Source: Pseudomonas sp. MM211 (GTDB lineage: Bacteria; Pseudomonadota; Gammaproteobacteria; Pseudomonadales; Pseudomonadaceae). Taken from it: a DNA stretch of 64,000 nucleotides. The notes under the pieces were generated by a model. It did no database searches, was not told the DNA's origin, and worked only from the letters and a program-made list of their open reading frames with translations. Shown here one piece after another: positions 17,019 through 25,213 of this stretch (the stretch's first letter is position 1; the number at the start of each line of letters is the position of its first letter). The stretch is from NCBI RefSeq assembly GCF_020386635.1, contig NZ_CP081942.1:4712001-4776000 (forward strand), in the 5' to 3' direction. The translations under genes were made by a program, and so were the position numbers.

Positions 17019-17879
17019 TCAGAAACTCCCCTGCACGGACAGATAGGCACCGTTCTGATTATCCAGCGTGGCGATCTCGCCCAGACGCGCGTAAGCCAGC
17101 ACCACGGCCAGGTGCTTGTTGGGGAAGTAGCCGATGAACAGGTCGGCCCAGTCGCTTTCCCCAGCGAAGTTGAGGTTGTCGGGCTTCTCCCGATATTCCA
17201 CACCCACTGCCCACTGGCGGTTGAGCAGCACCGCCACGGAGCCTTCCTTCAGCACCGAATGGCGGTCGCGACGGTCGCCGCCGAAACCGAGCAGGCCCAG
17301 CTCGTTGGCACGGCTGTAGCGCACGCCGCCATTGAGCAGCAGGTTGTAGCCGAAGGCACCACCGAGAATCAGCCGGCTGGCGGTCAAGTAACCTTCGGTG
17401 TCTTCGTCACGCTGGGCGCCAATCAGACTGGGGATGAGGAAGTCCTTCTGGCGCTTGTGCTGAATGCCCAAAGACACCTGGGGGAGCTGGTCATAGATCA
17501 GGTCGCCGAACAGCCGCACCTTGAGACCGAAGATGTCCTGGCTGAGGCTGTTTTCCGGCAGGCTCAGGTTGCGTGCCAGGTTACCCAGGTCGAAGCGCTG
17601 GCGAGCATAGGAAAGCTCGATGCGATTGCCGTATGCGGCCGCCACACCGGCCACGTCGAGGCGGTAGTCACCGGTTTCCACCCGTGTGGCGAACACGTCC
17701 GCGCCCCACTCGCCCTGCTCGCCATAGCCGGCCAGCACCGCCCAGGGCGTGATACCGCCACCCGCAGCGCCTTCGAGGCTGCTGGCACCGCCCGTGGCGA
17801 GCAGCCGACCTTCGCTGGCGACAGCGGCCGTGGTAAACATTCCAAGCAGGAGAGCGCCGGTCAGTTGGGAGAAGGACAT
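17019..17879 (-). CDS. DUF3034 family exported protein (probable outer-membrane beta barrel)
   Basis: A 286-residue protein with a signal peptide ending AVASEG (about residue 22). After a glycine-rich start (GGASSLEGAAGGGITPW) the body alternates hydrophobic and polar residues in strand-like pairs and ends in Phe (YLSVQGSF), as in outer-membrane barrels. This is the DUF3034 family, function unknown. ATG 17879 lies 2 bases after the GGDEF/EAL stop and the stop lies 2 bases before the globin start. Coupled translation is likely because no strong ribosome site is visible. Confidence 0.82.
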   Translation of the reverse strand: MSFSQLTGALLLGMFTTAAVASEGRLLATGGASSLEGAAGGGITPWAVLAGYGEQGEWGADVFATRVETGDYRLDVAGVAAAYGNRIELSYARQRFDLGNLARNLSLPENSLSQDIFGLKVRLFGDLIYDQLPQVSLGIQHKRQKDFLIPSLIGAQRDEDTEGYLTASRLILGGAFGYNLLLNGGVRYSRANELGLLGFGGDRRDRHSVLKEGSVAVLLNRQWAVGVEYREKPDNLNFAGESDWADLFIGYFPNKHLAVVLAYARLGEIATLDNQNGAYLSVQGSF

Positions 17880-17881
17880 GA

Positions 17882-20188
17882 TCAATACACCAGGGAAACG
17901 GGAGAACTTAACGGCCGCTGCATCCAGGCCTCGAAGGCCTGTGCGGCCAATGGCCGGCTGATCAGGTAGCCCTGCACGCTGTCGCAGTGCCAACGGTCGA
18001 GCAGATCCAGGCTGCGCTGCAGCTCGACGCCTTCGGCCACCACCTTGAGGCCCAGGCTGTGGCTCATCTCGATGGTCGAACGCACGATTACCGCATCCTC
18101 GCTGGTGTCGTGCAGATCGCGAATGAAGGTCTGGTCGATCTTCAGTTCCTGCACCGGCATGCGCTTGAGCTGCGCCAGGGAAGAATAGCCGGTGCCGAAA
18201 TCATCCACCGACAGGCCGATGCCCTTCTCGCGCAGGCCATGCAATACCTGTAGCGCTACGGCAGGATTGAGCATCACCCCGCTTTCAGTAATTTCGAAGA
18301 TCAACTGCGCGGCCGGTACCTTGTAGTGCGTCAGGAGACGGCCGACTCGCGCGGGCAATTCGGCATCGATCAGATCCTCGGTGGAGATGTTCAGCGAGAG
18401 TTGCACCACCTGCCCGCGCTGACGCCACTCCTGCAACTGCCGCACCCCCTCTTCGATCACCCAGGCGGTCAGCGTCTGAATGCTGCCGGTGCGCTCCGCC
18501 AACGGAATGAATTCACCCGGCGAGACCATGCCGAACTGCGGATGTTGCCAGCGAAGCAGGCCCTCGGCCTGAATCTTCTTCGGGTCGCGCAGATCCAGTT
18601 TGGGCTGGTAATGAAGCAGTAATTCGTCCTGCTGAGCGGCGCGACGCAGATCACGGATCAGTTGCATCTGACGCTGCTGGGCAACATCGCGGCCACGTTC
18701 GTAAACCTGAATCCGCCCGGCCAGATGCCCTGCATCCTGCATGGCGATGGCAGCACGGCGCAGCAGTTCTTCGGGCGTAGAGCCATCGGCAGGATAGGCG
18801 GCGATGCCGATGCGGCAATCCAGGGCGATGTCCACGTTGTCGACCCGAAACGGCTTCATGGACAGCTGCTGAACCCGGTCGGCGGTGGCGACTGCCCCCT
18901 CAATGTCACTGCCTTCAAGGAGCAGCACGAATTCGTCGCCAACCAACCGCGCCAGGCTGTCGGCCGGGCGCAGCGCCACCTTCAGGCGATTGGCGAGTTG
19001 CTGCATGACCCGATCGGCGCCGCCGGCCTCGCAGCTCTCGCTGACCGTGCGAAAGTTGCCGATACCCAGATATAGCAGCGCGATGTGCCGCTGCGCAGAG
19101 ATCGCACTGCCCAGTCGCTCAAGCGCCAGATTGCGGTTGGGCAGGCCCGTCAAAGGATCGTGCAGGGCGTTATGAGCCAGTTGTCGCTCACGTTCGGCAA
19201 CCCCCTGCTGCATGCTCTGAAAGGCCTTGGCCAGGCTACCCAACTCATCCGCCCGGTCGAGCGCCAGCGGCACCTCGTAATCACCCTGCCCGACGCGCTC
19301 TGCGGCACTCGCGAGACGACGGATCGGCCTCGAAAGGCTGCGCGCCAACAACAGCGCACCGACCAGCGAAGCCAGCAATGCAGCAACAGCGATCATGAGA
19401 ATTTTTTGATTGAGCGCCGCGACCGAACCACGGGCTTGCTCGAGTGAACGCTGCAGCAATGCCTGCACGCGGAAGCCCTCACCACTGGCGAGCACCAGAC
19501 GCTGCACCAGAAATGGCTCACCGCCGTGTCGCACCTCGCCGCTGTCGCCCTCGAAAGCAATCATCGGCATGTCGTCGAGCGTACTCAAGCGAACGTCCGG
19601 TTGCCCCTCCATGCTGCCGGTCAGGGTCAGCTCAAGGTGGGTCAACTGGTTCAACTCGCGGGCGAAGCTTTCATCGATGGCGAAGCCCATCACCAGGCGG
19701 GCGATGGGCAATGGGGCGCTGACGGTAGCCTGTACCAGCAGGTAGATGTTGCCATCGAAAGGCATCAGAAAGCTCTGTCCCTGGCTGCCCAACTGAGTGT
19801 TGATCTGCTCTGCACGTGCAGTAGACAAGGGCGCCAGGGTACTGGCGGTCAACTTGCCGTCCATGTCGAACATCATCACCACGCCCGCATTGATGCGTGC
19901 GCCATGATTGAACAGCGCCGAGCGAATGGTCGCCTCGTCGCCACTGGCCACCGCTTCGCGGAAACCAAAATCGGTGGTCAGCACCTGCACTGCGTCTCTG
20001 AGCTGTCGAGAGTGCACATCGAGCAACTGCCCGAACACGCCGGTACCGACATCCAGTTGCTCACGTGCCTGAGTGCGAATCGATGCGTTGGTCGCCGCCT
20101 GCACGGCGAAATACAGCGCGCCGATCACCACAAGCAGTAGCAGGATCAGAACGCTGGCGATGCGTGCCTGGAAACTAGTGCGAACCAT
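17882..20188 (-). CDS. CACHE-HAMP-GGDEF-EAL protein (c-di-GMP turnover)
   Basis: A 768-residue membrane sensor. One N-terminal helix (about 9-32), a periplasmic double-CACHE-like domain of some 240 residues, a second helix, HAMP (LLARSLSRPIRRLASAAERV), then GGDEF and EAL. The GGDEF active site reads VGDEF, so cyclase activity is doubtful. The EAL domain looks complete: AEGLLRW, LSLNISTEDL, DDFGTGYSSLAQLK, LKIDQTFI and VAEGVE, so it is probably a phosphodiesterase steered by a periplasmic signal. ATG 20188 overlaps the upstream gene by 14 bases. The partner proteins in this operon are a cupredoxin-like protein, a DUF3034 barrel and a globin lipoprotein. Confidence 0.92.
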   Translation of the reverse strand: MVRTSFQARIASVLILLLLVVIGALYFAVQAATNASIRTQAREQLDVGTGVFGQLLDVHSRQLRDAVQVLTTDFGFREAVASGDEATIRSALFNHGARINAGVVMMFDMDGKLTASTLAPLSTARAEQINTQLGSQGQSFLMPFDGNIYLLVQATVSAPLPIARLVMGFAIDESFARELNQLTHLELTLTGSMEGQPDVRLSTLDDMPMIAFEGDSGEVRHGGEPFLVQRLVLASGEGFRVQALLQRSLEQARGSVAALNQKILMIAVAALLASLVGALLLARSLSRPIRRLASAAERVGQGDYEVPLALDRADELGSLAKAFQSMQQGVAERERQLAHNALHDPLTGLPNRNLALERLGSAISAQRHIALLYLGIGNFRTVSESCEAGGADRVMQQLANRLKVALRPADSLARLVGDEFVLLLEGSDIEGAVATADRVQQLSMKPFRVDNVDIALDCRIGIAAYPADGSTPEELLRRAAIAMQDAGHLAGRIQVYERGRDVAQQRQMQLIRDLRRAAQQDELLLHYQPKLDLRDPKKIQAEGLLRWQHPQFGMVSPGEFIPLAERTGSIQTLTAWVIEEGVRQLQEWRQRGQVVQLSLNISTEDLIDAELPARVGRLLTHYKVPAAQLIFEITESGVMLNPAVALQVLHGLREKGIGLSVDDFGTGYSSLAQLKRMPVQELKIDQTFIRDLHDTSEDAVIVRSTIEMSHSLGLKVVAEGVELQRSLDLLDRWHCDSVQGYLISRPLAAQAFEAWMQRPLSSPVSLVY

Positions 20189-20855
20189 GTTCCACGGCTT
20201 TCTTGAAGGCGTCCCCGAAAGCGCTTGGCGGCGCGCCAGGCGGCTCGGTTTCGCTCGGTGCTTCAACCGGCAACTGGAAGCGCTGTTGCACTGCGCCAGC
20301 CTCGACCTTCAGGGCACCGGCCTGTTGCGGCATCATGTCCGGCAAGGCGGAGTGCCACAGAGTTACGCGGTAGTCTCCCGCGGGCAGATTGTCGATGACC
20401 ACCTTGCCCTGGGCGTCGCTGACGGCGAACCAGGGGTCGTCGGTGATGTACACGTAACCAACCATCCAGTCGTGGATATTGCAGCCCAACACCACTAGCC
20501 CTGGCTTATCGAACACGATTGGCGCACTGGGTGTGCCCTGGTACAGGCGTAGCTCGAAACGCTTGGGCGCCGAGAACGAATAGACATGGTGGCGGATGTC
20601 GTCGCGGTTCGGGAAGGTCACCGCTGTACCGGTACGTACAGCCAGTACGGAGGGCACGAAGCGCATGTCCTGCTGATCAATCACCGCTTTGCCTGGTGCC
20701 GCGGCACCATTCGCGGGGCCCTGCAGGGTAACCACCGCGTTGGCCAGCGGCGCACCCTTGGCGTCGACCAGTTCACCCTGCAAGCTGGCAGCCTGGGCAA
20801 CGGCCAGCGAAGCGAGTAACCACAGAGGTAATGCGAGGAGAAAACGTTTGGTCAT
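20175..20855 (-). CDS. Exported cupredoxin-like protein (annotated elsewhere as methylamine utilization protein)
   Basis: A 226-residue protein with a signal peptide (MTKRFLLALPLWLLASLAVAQA). A carboxypeptidase-regulatory-like strand set (GELVDAKGAPLANAVVTLQG) precedes a cupredoxin core with type 1 copper ligands: His in DDIRHHVYSF, Cys in VVLGCNIHDWM with the next His and Met. No mau genes are nearby, so methylamine use is not implied. It heads a four-gene operon: the EAL gene starts 14 bases before its stop. ATG 20855 matches the signal peptide; the longer frame does not. Confidence 0.82.
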   Translation of the reverse strand: MTKRFLLALPLWLLASLAVAQAASLQGELVDAKGAPLANAVVTLQGPANGAAAPGKAVIDQQDMRFVPSVLAVRTGTAVTFPNRDDIRHHVYSFSAPKRFELRLYQGTPSAPIVFDKPGLVVLGCNIHDWMVGYVYITDDPWFAVSDAQGKVVIDNLPAGDYRVTLWHSALPDMMPQQAGALKVEAGAVQQRFQLPVEAPSETEPPGAPPSAFGDAFKKAVEHGSH

Positions 20856-21048
20856 GATGAACTCGTCCAGAACACGCCAACCTCGTACCAAGGTCGCCAC
20901 ACAGGCCTCTCCGGCAATCTGAAGGGGCTGCTGGAAAGATTAGCCGGATGCGTGAAGAAGTTCACGTTTTATCGGATTGACCAAAGGCAAAAGGCCAGCA
21001 TCCGAAAAGTAACCGACGGCAGGTCGTGAACCGTTTGCCTGAAGAGCT

Positions 21049-21801
21049 TTATTCGCAGCCGCGTAGCCGCTTGGGTGTAAGGCCGAGGTAGCGGCGCATG
21101 GCAGTGGTCAAGGCGCTCTGGCTGGAAAAACCGCACTCCTCGGCGATGCGGATCAGCGGCAAACCGCTCTCGCGCAGCAGCCGTGTGGCACGGTCGAGGC
21201 GCGCCTTGAGCAGGTACTGGTGCGGGGTGAGGCCAACACTATCCTTGAACTGGGCATGAAAGTGGCTAGGGCTCAGGCAAGCAACATGGGCCAATTCAGC
21301 AACACTGATCCGCCGGGCCAGGTTGTTGGCGATATAGACATCCAGGCGCTGTACATCCATCGAGCCATGGCTGCGCCCCGCCGACTCGCCAAACAGGCGT
21401 AGATGCAGAGCACGCAACAGCACACCGCCAAGGGAACGAGCCAGCAAGTGATCACTGCCGTAGCGTTCCAGTTCGGCACCGGCATAACAGAGCAGGTGCT
21501 GGAAGTCGGCATCCAACTGCGGATAACGCGGCGTATCGAACAGGTGGCCGAGCAGTTGCAGATCCTCGGCGGACATATCCTGCTCGTTGAGATCGACGAT
21601 CAGCATGCGATTGTCGCCGATGCCTGCGAACTGGTGGTCGGCATCGCCCGGCACCAGGCAGGCGCGCATTCGGCACACCTCGCCACCACGCCCGACCACC
21701 TCGAACTCGGCACGCCCCGACACCGACATCACCAACTGATGATGGTCGTGAGTGTGTTCGTGGGCCTGGTCGTCCAGGCGCATGAGGCGGGCGTTGAGCA
21801 T
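21049..21801 (-). CDS. AraC family transcriptional regulator
   Basis: About 250 residues. An N-terminal cupin-like sensor (AHEHTHDHHQLVMSVSGRAEFEV) is followed by the two helix-turn-helix units of AraC at about residues 155-248 (ISVAELAHVACLSPSHFHAQF; IAEECGFSSQSALTTAMRRYLGLTPKRLR). The start is uncertain: ATG 21801 gives the usual cupin beginning, while in-frame ATGs at 21846 and further up lack support and ribosome sites. It is divergent from the Lon-type protease gene; its target is unknown. Confidence 0.87.
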   Translation of the reverse strand: MLNARLMRLDDQAHEHTHDHHQLVMSVSGRAEFEVVGRGGEVCRMRACLVPGDADHQFAGIGDNRMLIVDLNEQDMSAEDLQLLGHLFDTPRYPQLDADFQHLLCYAGAELERYGSDHLLARSLGGVLLRALHLRLFGESAGRSHGSMDVQRLDVYIANNLARRISVAELAHVACLSPSHFHAQFKDSVGLTPHQYLLKARLDRATRLLRESGLPLIRIAEECGFSSQSALTTAMRRYLGLTPKRLRGCE

Positions 21802-21959
21802 GATTCGCAACTCGATGGGCGAAGCGCGCACTCTACCGCGTTGCATGGAAAAACTGTATGGGCCACGACCGGTGGAATGACGGTCGTTGCACGAAACACC
21901 CTGCAAGCATTCCAGGAGCCCAATGGCGCTCAGAGTTGTGGGCAGATAAGCGAATAAAT

Positions 21960-21987
21960 ATTGAAAAAAGCCGACGGCCCCCCATCT
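21960..21987 (+). promoter_or_regulatory. Sigma-32 (RpoH)-type promoter upstream of the Lon-type protease
   Basis: ATTGAAA at 21960-21966 (consensus CTTGAAA) and CCCCATCT at 21980-21987 (consensus CCCCATnT) are separated by 13 bases, within the known range. The presumed start of transcription falls about 25 bases before ATG 22017. Experimental support is absent. Confidence 0.65.
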
Positions 21988-22016
21988 AACACTCAACGTG
22001 AAAAGACAGGTGCCGC

Positions 22017-24404
22017 ATGAACGAGACGCAAGATATCGAGATCGCTTCGGAGCAGATCAGCCATAGCCTGATGCTGCCCGGCCAGAACCTGCCGGACAAA
22101 CTCTATGTGATTCCGATCCACAATCGGCCGTTCTTCCCGGCGCAAGTGCTGCCGGTGATCGTCAACGAGGAGCACTGGGCAGAAACCCTGGAGCTGGTCA
22201 GCAAGACCGAGCACCGCACTCTGGCCCTGTTCTACGTCGATCAGCCGGTCACCGACCCGCGCCACTTCGACACCTCCACCCTGCCCGAGCATGGCACCGT
22301 GGTGCGTGTGCACCACATCAGCGGCGACGACGGCAAAATGCAATTCGTCGCCCAGGGCCTGACCCGTGTGCGTATCCGCGGCTGGCTCAAACACCATCGC
22401 CCGCCTTATCTGGCCGAGGTCGAGTACCCACGCAACGACAATGATTCGCGCGATGAGGTGAAAGCCTACGGCATGGCGCTGATCAACGTGATCAAGGAGC
22501 TGCTGCCGCTCAACCCGCTGTACAACGAGGAACTGAAGAATTACCTCAATCGCTTCAGCCCCAACGATCCATCGCCACTGACCGACTTCGCTGCCGCGCT
22601 GACCACCGCACAAGCGAAGGTGCTGCAGGAAGTGCTCGATACCGTGCCGATCCTCAAACGCATGGAAAAAGTGCTGCCCCTGCTGCGCAAGGAAGTGGAA
22701 GTGGCGCGTCTGCAGAACGAGCTGTCTGCCGAGGTGAACCGCTCGGTAGGCGAGCATCAGCGTGAGTTTTTCCTCAAGGAACAGCTGAAGATCATCCAGC
22801 AGGAACTGGGCATCACCAAGGACGACCGCAGCGCCGATACCGAGCAGTTCAGCCAGCGCCTGGAAGGCAAGACCTTGCCCGATCAGGCCCGCAAACGCAT
22901 CGACGAGGAGATGAACAAACTGTCGGTACTGGAAACCGGCTCTCCCGAATATGCGGTTACGCGTAATTATCTGGACTGGGCCACCAACGTGCCATGGGGC
23001 GTGTTTGGCAAGGACAAACTCGACCTCAAGCATGCGCGCAAGGTGCTCGACGACCACCATGCGGGCATGGACGACATCAAAGAACGCATCACCGAGTTCC
23101 TGGCTGTAGGCGCCTTCAAGGGCGAGATCGCCGGCTCTATCGTCTTGCTGGTCGGCCCGCCCGGCGTCGGCAAAACCAGTATCGGCAAATCCATCGCCGA
23201 ATCCCTGGGTCGCCCTTTCTATCGTTTCTCGGTCGGTGGCATGCGCGATGAAGCGGAGATCAAGGGCCACCGTCGCACTTATATAGGCGCCCTGCCCGGC
23301 AAGCTGGTACAGGCGCTCAAGGATGTCGAGGTGATGAACCCGGTGATCATGCTCGACGAGATCGACAAGATGGGCAACAGCTTCCAGGGCGACCCAGCCT
23401 CGGCACTGCTGGAAACCCTCGACCCCGAACAGAATGTCGAGTTTCTCGACCACTACCTGGATCTGCGCCTGGATCTGTCCAAGGTGCTGTTCGTGTGCAC
23501 AGCCAACACGCTGGATTCGATTCCCGGCCCGCTGCTCGACCGCATGGAAGTGATTCGCCTTTCCGGCTATATCACCGAAGAAAAACTGGCCATCGCCAAA
23601 CGCCACCTGTGGCCTAAGCAGTTGGACAAGGCCGGCGTATCGAGCAAGCAACTGACGATCAGCGACAGCGCCCTGCGCGCGCTGATCGAAGGTTATGCCC
23701 GTGAGGCCGGTGTGCGGCAACTGGAGAAGCAGCTCGGCAAACTGGTGCGCAAAGCCGTAGTGAAGCTGCTCGATGACCCACAGAGCAAGGTCAAGATCGC
23801 CGCCAAGGATCTCGAGCAGTACCTGGGCATGCCGGTGTTCCGCAGCGAGCAGGTGTTGTCGGGCATCGGTGTGATCACCGGCCTGGCCTGGACCAGCATG
23901 GGTGGCGCCACGCTGCCGATCGAAGCAACACGGATTCACACCCTCAACCGTGGTTTCAAACTGACCGGCCAGTTGGGCGAGGTAATGAAGGAGTCGGCGG
24001 AGATCGCCTACAGCTACGTCAGCTCCAACCTGAAGACCTACAAGGGCGACCCGACCTTCTTCGATGAGGCCTTCGTGCACATGCACGTCCCCGAAGGCGC
24101 CACGCCCAAGGACGGCCCGAGCGCCGGCGTCACTATCGCCAGCGCCCTGCTCTCTCTGGCTCGCAACAAGGCACCGAAAAAAGGCGTGGCCATGACCGGC
24201 GAACTGACCCTCACCGGCCAGGTGCTGGCCATCGGCGGTGTACGCGAGAAAGTCATTGCGGCACGCCGGCAGAAAATCTACGAGCTGATATTGCCGGAGG
24301 CCAACCGCGGCTCCTACCAGGAACTGCCGGACTATCTCAAGGAAGGCATCACCGTGCATTTCGCTAAACGCTACAGTGATGTCGCCAAGGTGCTGTTCGA
24401 CTGA
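22017..24404 (+). CDS. lon: ATP-dependent Lon-type protease, second paralogue (AsrA-like)
   Basis: A 795-residue Lon: N-terminal substrate domain to about 300, AAA+ module with Walker A GPPGVGKTSIGKS (about 379) and Walker B VIMLDEIDKMG, and the serine-lysine protease domain with Ser about 702 in KDGPSAGV and Lys about 745 in GGVREKVIAA. The N-terminus (LPDKLYVIPIHNRPFFPAQ) differs from housekeeping Lon and resembles P. aeruginosa PA0779/AsrA, whose overproduction triggers the heat-shock response. A sigma-32-like promoter upstream fits that. Standing alone, it degrades damaged or regulatory cytoplasmic proteins. Confidence 0.93.
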   Translation: MNETQDIEIASEQISHSLMLPGQNLPDKLYVIPIHNRPFFPAQVLPVIVNEEHWAETLELVSKTEHRTLALFYVDQPVTDPRHFDTSTLPEHGTVVRVHHISGDDGKMQFVAQGLTRVRIRGWLKHHRPPYLAEVEYPRNDNDSRDEVKAYGMALINVIKELLPLNPLYNEELKNYLNRFSPNDPSPLTDFAAALTTAQAKVLQEVLDTVPILKRMEKVLPLLRKEVEVARLQNELSAEVNRSVGEHQREFFLKEQLKIIQQELGITKDDRSADTEQFSQRLEGKTLPDQARKRIDEEMNKLSVLETGSPEYAVTRNYLDWATNVPWGVFGKDKLDLKHARKVLDDHHAGMDDIKERITEFLAVGAFKGEIAGSIVLLVGPPGVGKTSIGKSIAESLGRPFYRFSVGGMRDEAEIKGHRRTYIGALPGKLVQALKDVEVMNPVIMLDEIDKMGNSFQGDPASALLETLDPEQNVEFLDHYLDLRLDLSKVLFVCTANTLDSIPGPLLDRMEVIRLSGYITEEKLAIAKRHLWPKQLDKAGVSSKQLTISDSALRALIEGYAREAGVRQLEKQLGKLVRKAVVKLLDDPQSKVKIAAKDLEQYLGMPVFRSEQVLSGIGVITGLAWTSMGGATLPIEATRIHTLNRGFKLTGQLGEVMKESAEIAYSYVSSNLKTYKGDPTFFDEAFVHMHVPEGATPKDGPSAGVTIASALLSLARNKAPKKGVAMTGELTLTGQVLAIGGVREKVIAARRQKIYELILPEANRGSYQELPDYLKEGITVHFAKRYSDVAKVLFD

Positions 24405-24423
24405 TCACGCTACGCCACTCAAG

Positions 24424-25048
24424 GTAGGAGCCGGCTTGCCGGCGATGCGATTCCCCACGCAACACCGGTGTGAATTTCACCATCGCCGTCGCGAGCAAGC
24501 TTGCTCCTACAGCCCGGATTTACCGCACACCCCCAGCCTTCCGGCCCACCCCACTTCCGTAGGAGCCGGCTTGCCGGCGATGCGATTCCCCACGCAACAC
24601 CGGTGTGAATTTCACCATCGCCATCGCGAGCAAGCTTGCTCCTACAGCCCGGATTTGCCTTACAACCTCAGCCTTCCGGCCCACCCCACCTCCGTAGGAG
24701 CCGGCTTGCCGGCGATGCGATTCCCCACGCAACACCGGTGTGAATTTCGCCATCGCCGTCGCGAGCAAGCTTGCTCCTACAGCCCGGATTTTCCGTACAA
24801 CCTCAGCCTTCCGGCCTACCCCACCTCCGTAGGAGCCGGCTTGCCGGCGATGCGATTCCCCACGCAACACCGGTGTGAATTTCGCCATCGCCATCGCGAG
24901 CAAGCTTGCTCCTACAGCCCGGATTTGCCGTACAACCTCAGCCTTCCGGCCCACCCCATCTCCGTAGGAGCCGGCTTGCCGGCGAAGCGATTCCCCACGC
25001 AACACCGGTGTGAATTTCACCATCGCGGTCGCGATCAAGCTTGCTCCT
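24424..25048. repeat. Tandem array of five 135-bp REP-pair (REPIN-like) units
   Basis: Units begin with GTAGGAGCCGGCTTGCCGGC at 24424, 24559, 24694, 24829 and 24964, exactly 135 bases apart; the last is partial and more diverged. Each unit carries that REP arm, a spacer with CAACACCGGTGTGAATTTC, and an inverted arm GAGCAAGCTTGCTCCTAC. Because 135 is divisible by three, long open frames run through both strands (24376-25425 plus, 24520-25038 minus); I treat these as artefacts. The array fills the 809-base gap between the Lon-type gene and the acyltransferase gene. Confidence 0.95.
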
Positions 25049-25213
25049 GCGGGGCGCTCACGCTCTCCGCCCTGGCCGCCACCGGCAAATCAGATAGATC
25101 GAAACGCGATTGCCGCTGTCAGAAACTGACCCCGCTGCCGCAAGGCTGCGCAGCGAATACCTCTGCGCAGGTCGATTGGTGCTCGGGAGATGGTCGATAT
25201 AAGGAGAACGGGG

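Noticed and set aside
20175..20855. Methylamine utilisation role for the cupredoxin-like protein
   Set aside because: No mau or methylotrophy genes are nearby; the name is inherited from database labels.
21993..24359. Very long antisense frame opposite the Lon-type gene
   Set aside because: High-GC codon usage leaves the opposite strand open; the Lon protein is clearly the coding strand. The same holds for long frames opposite leuA, opgG and glpK.
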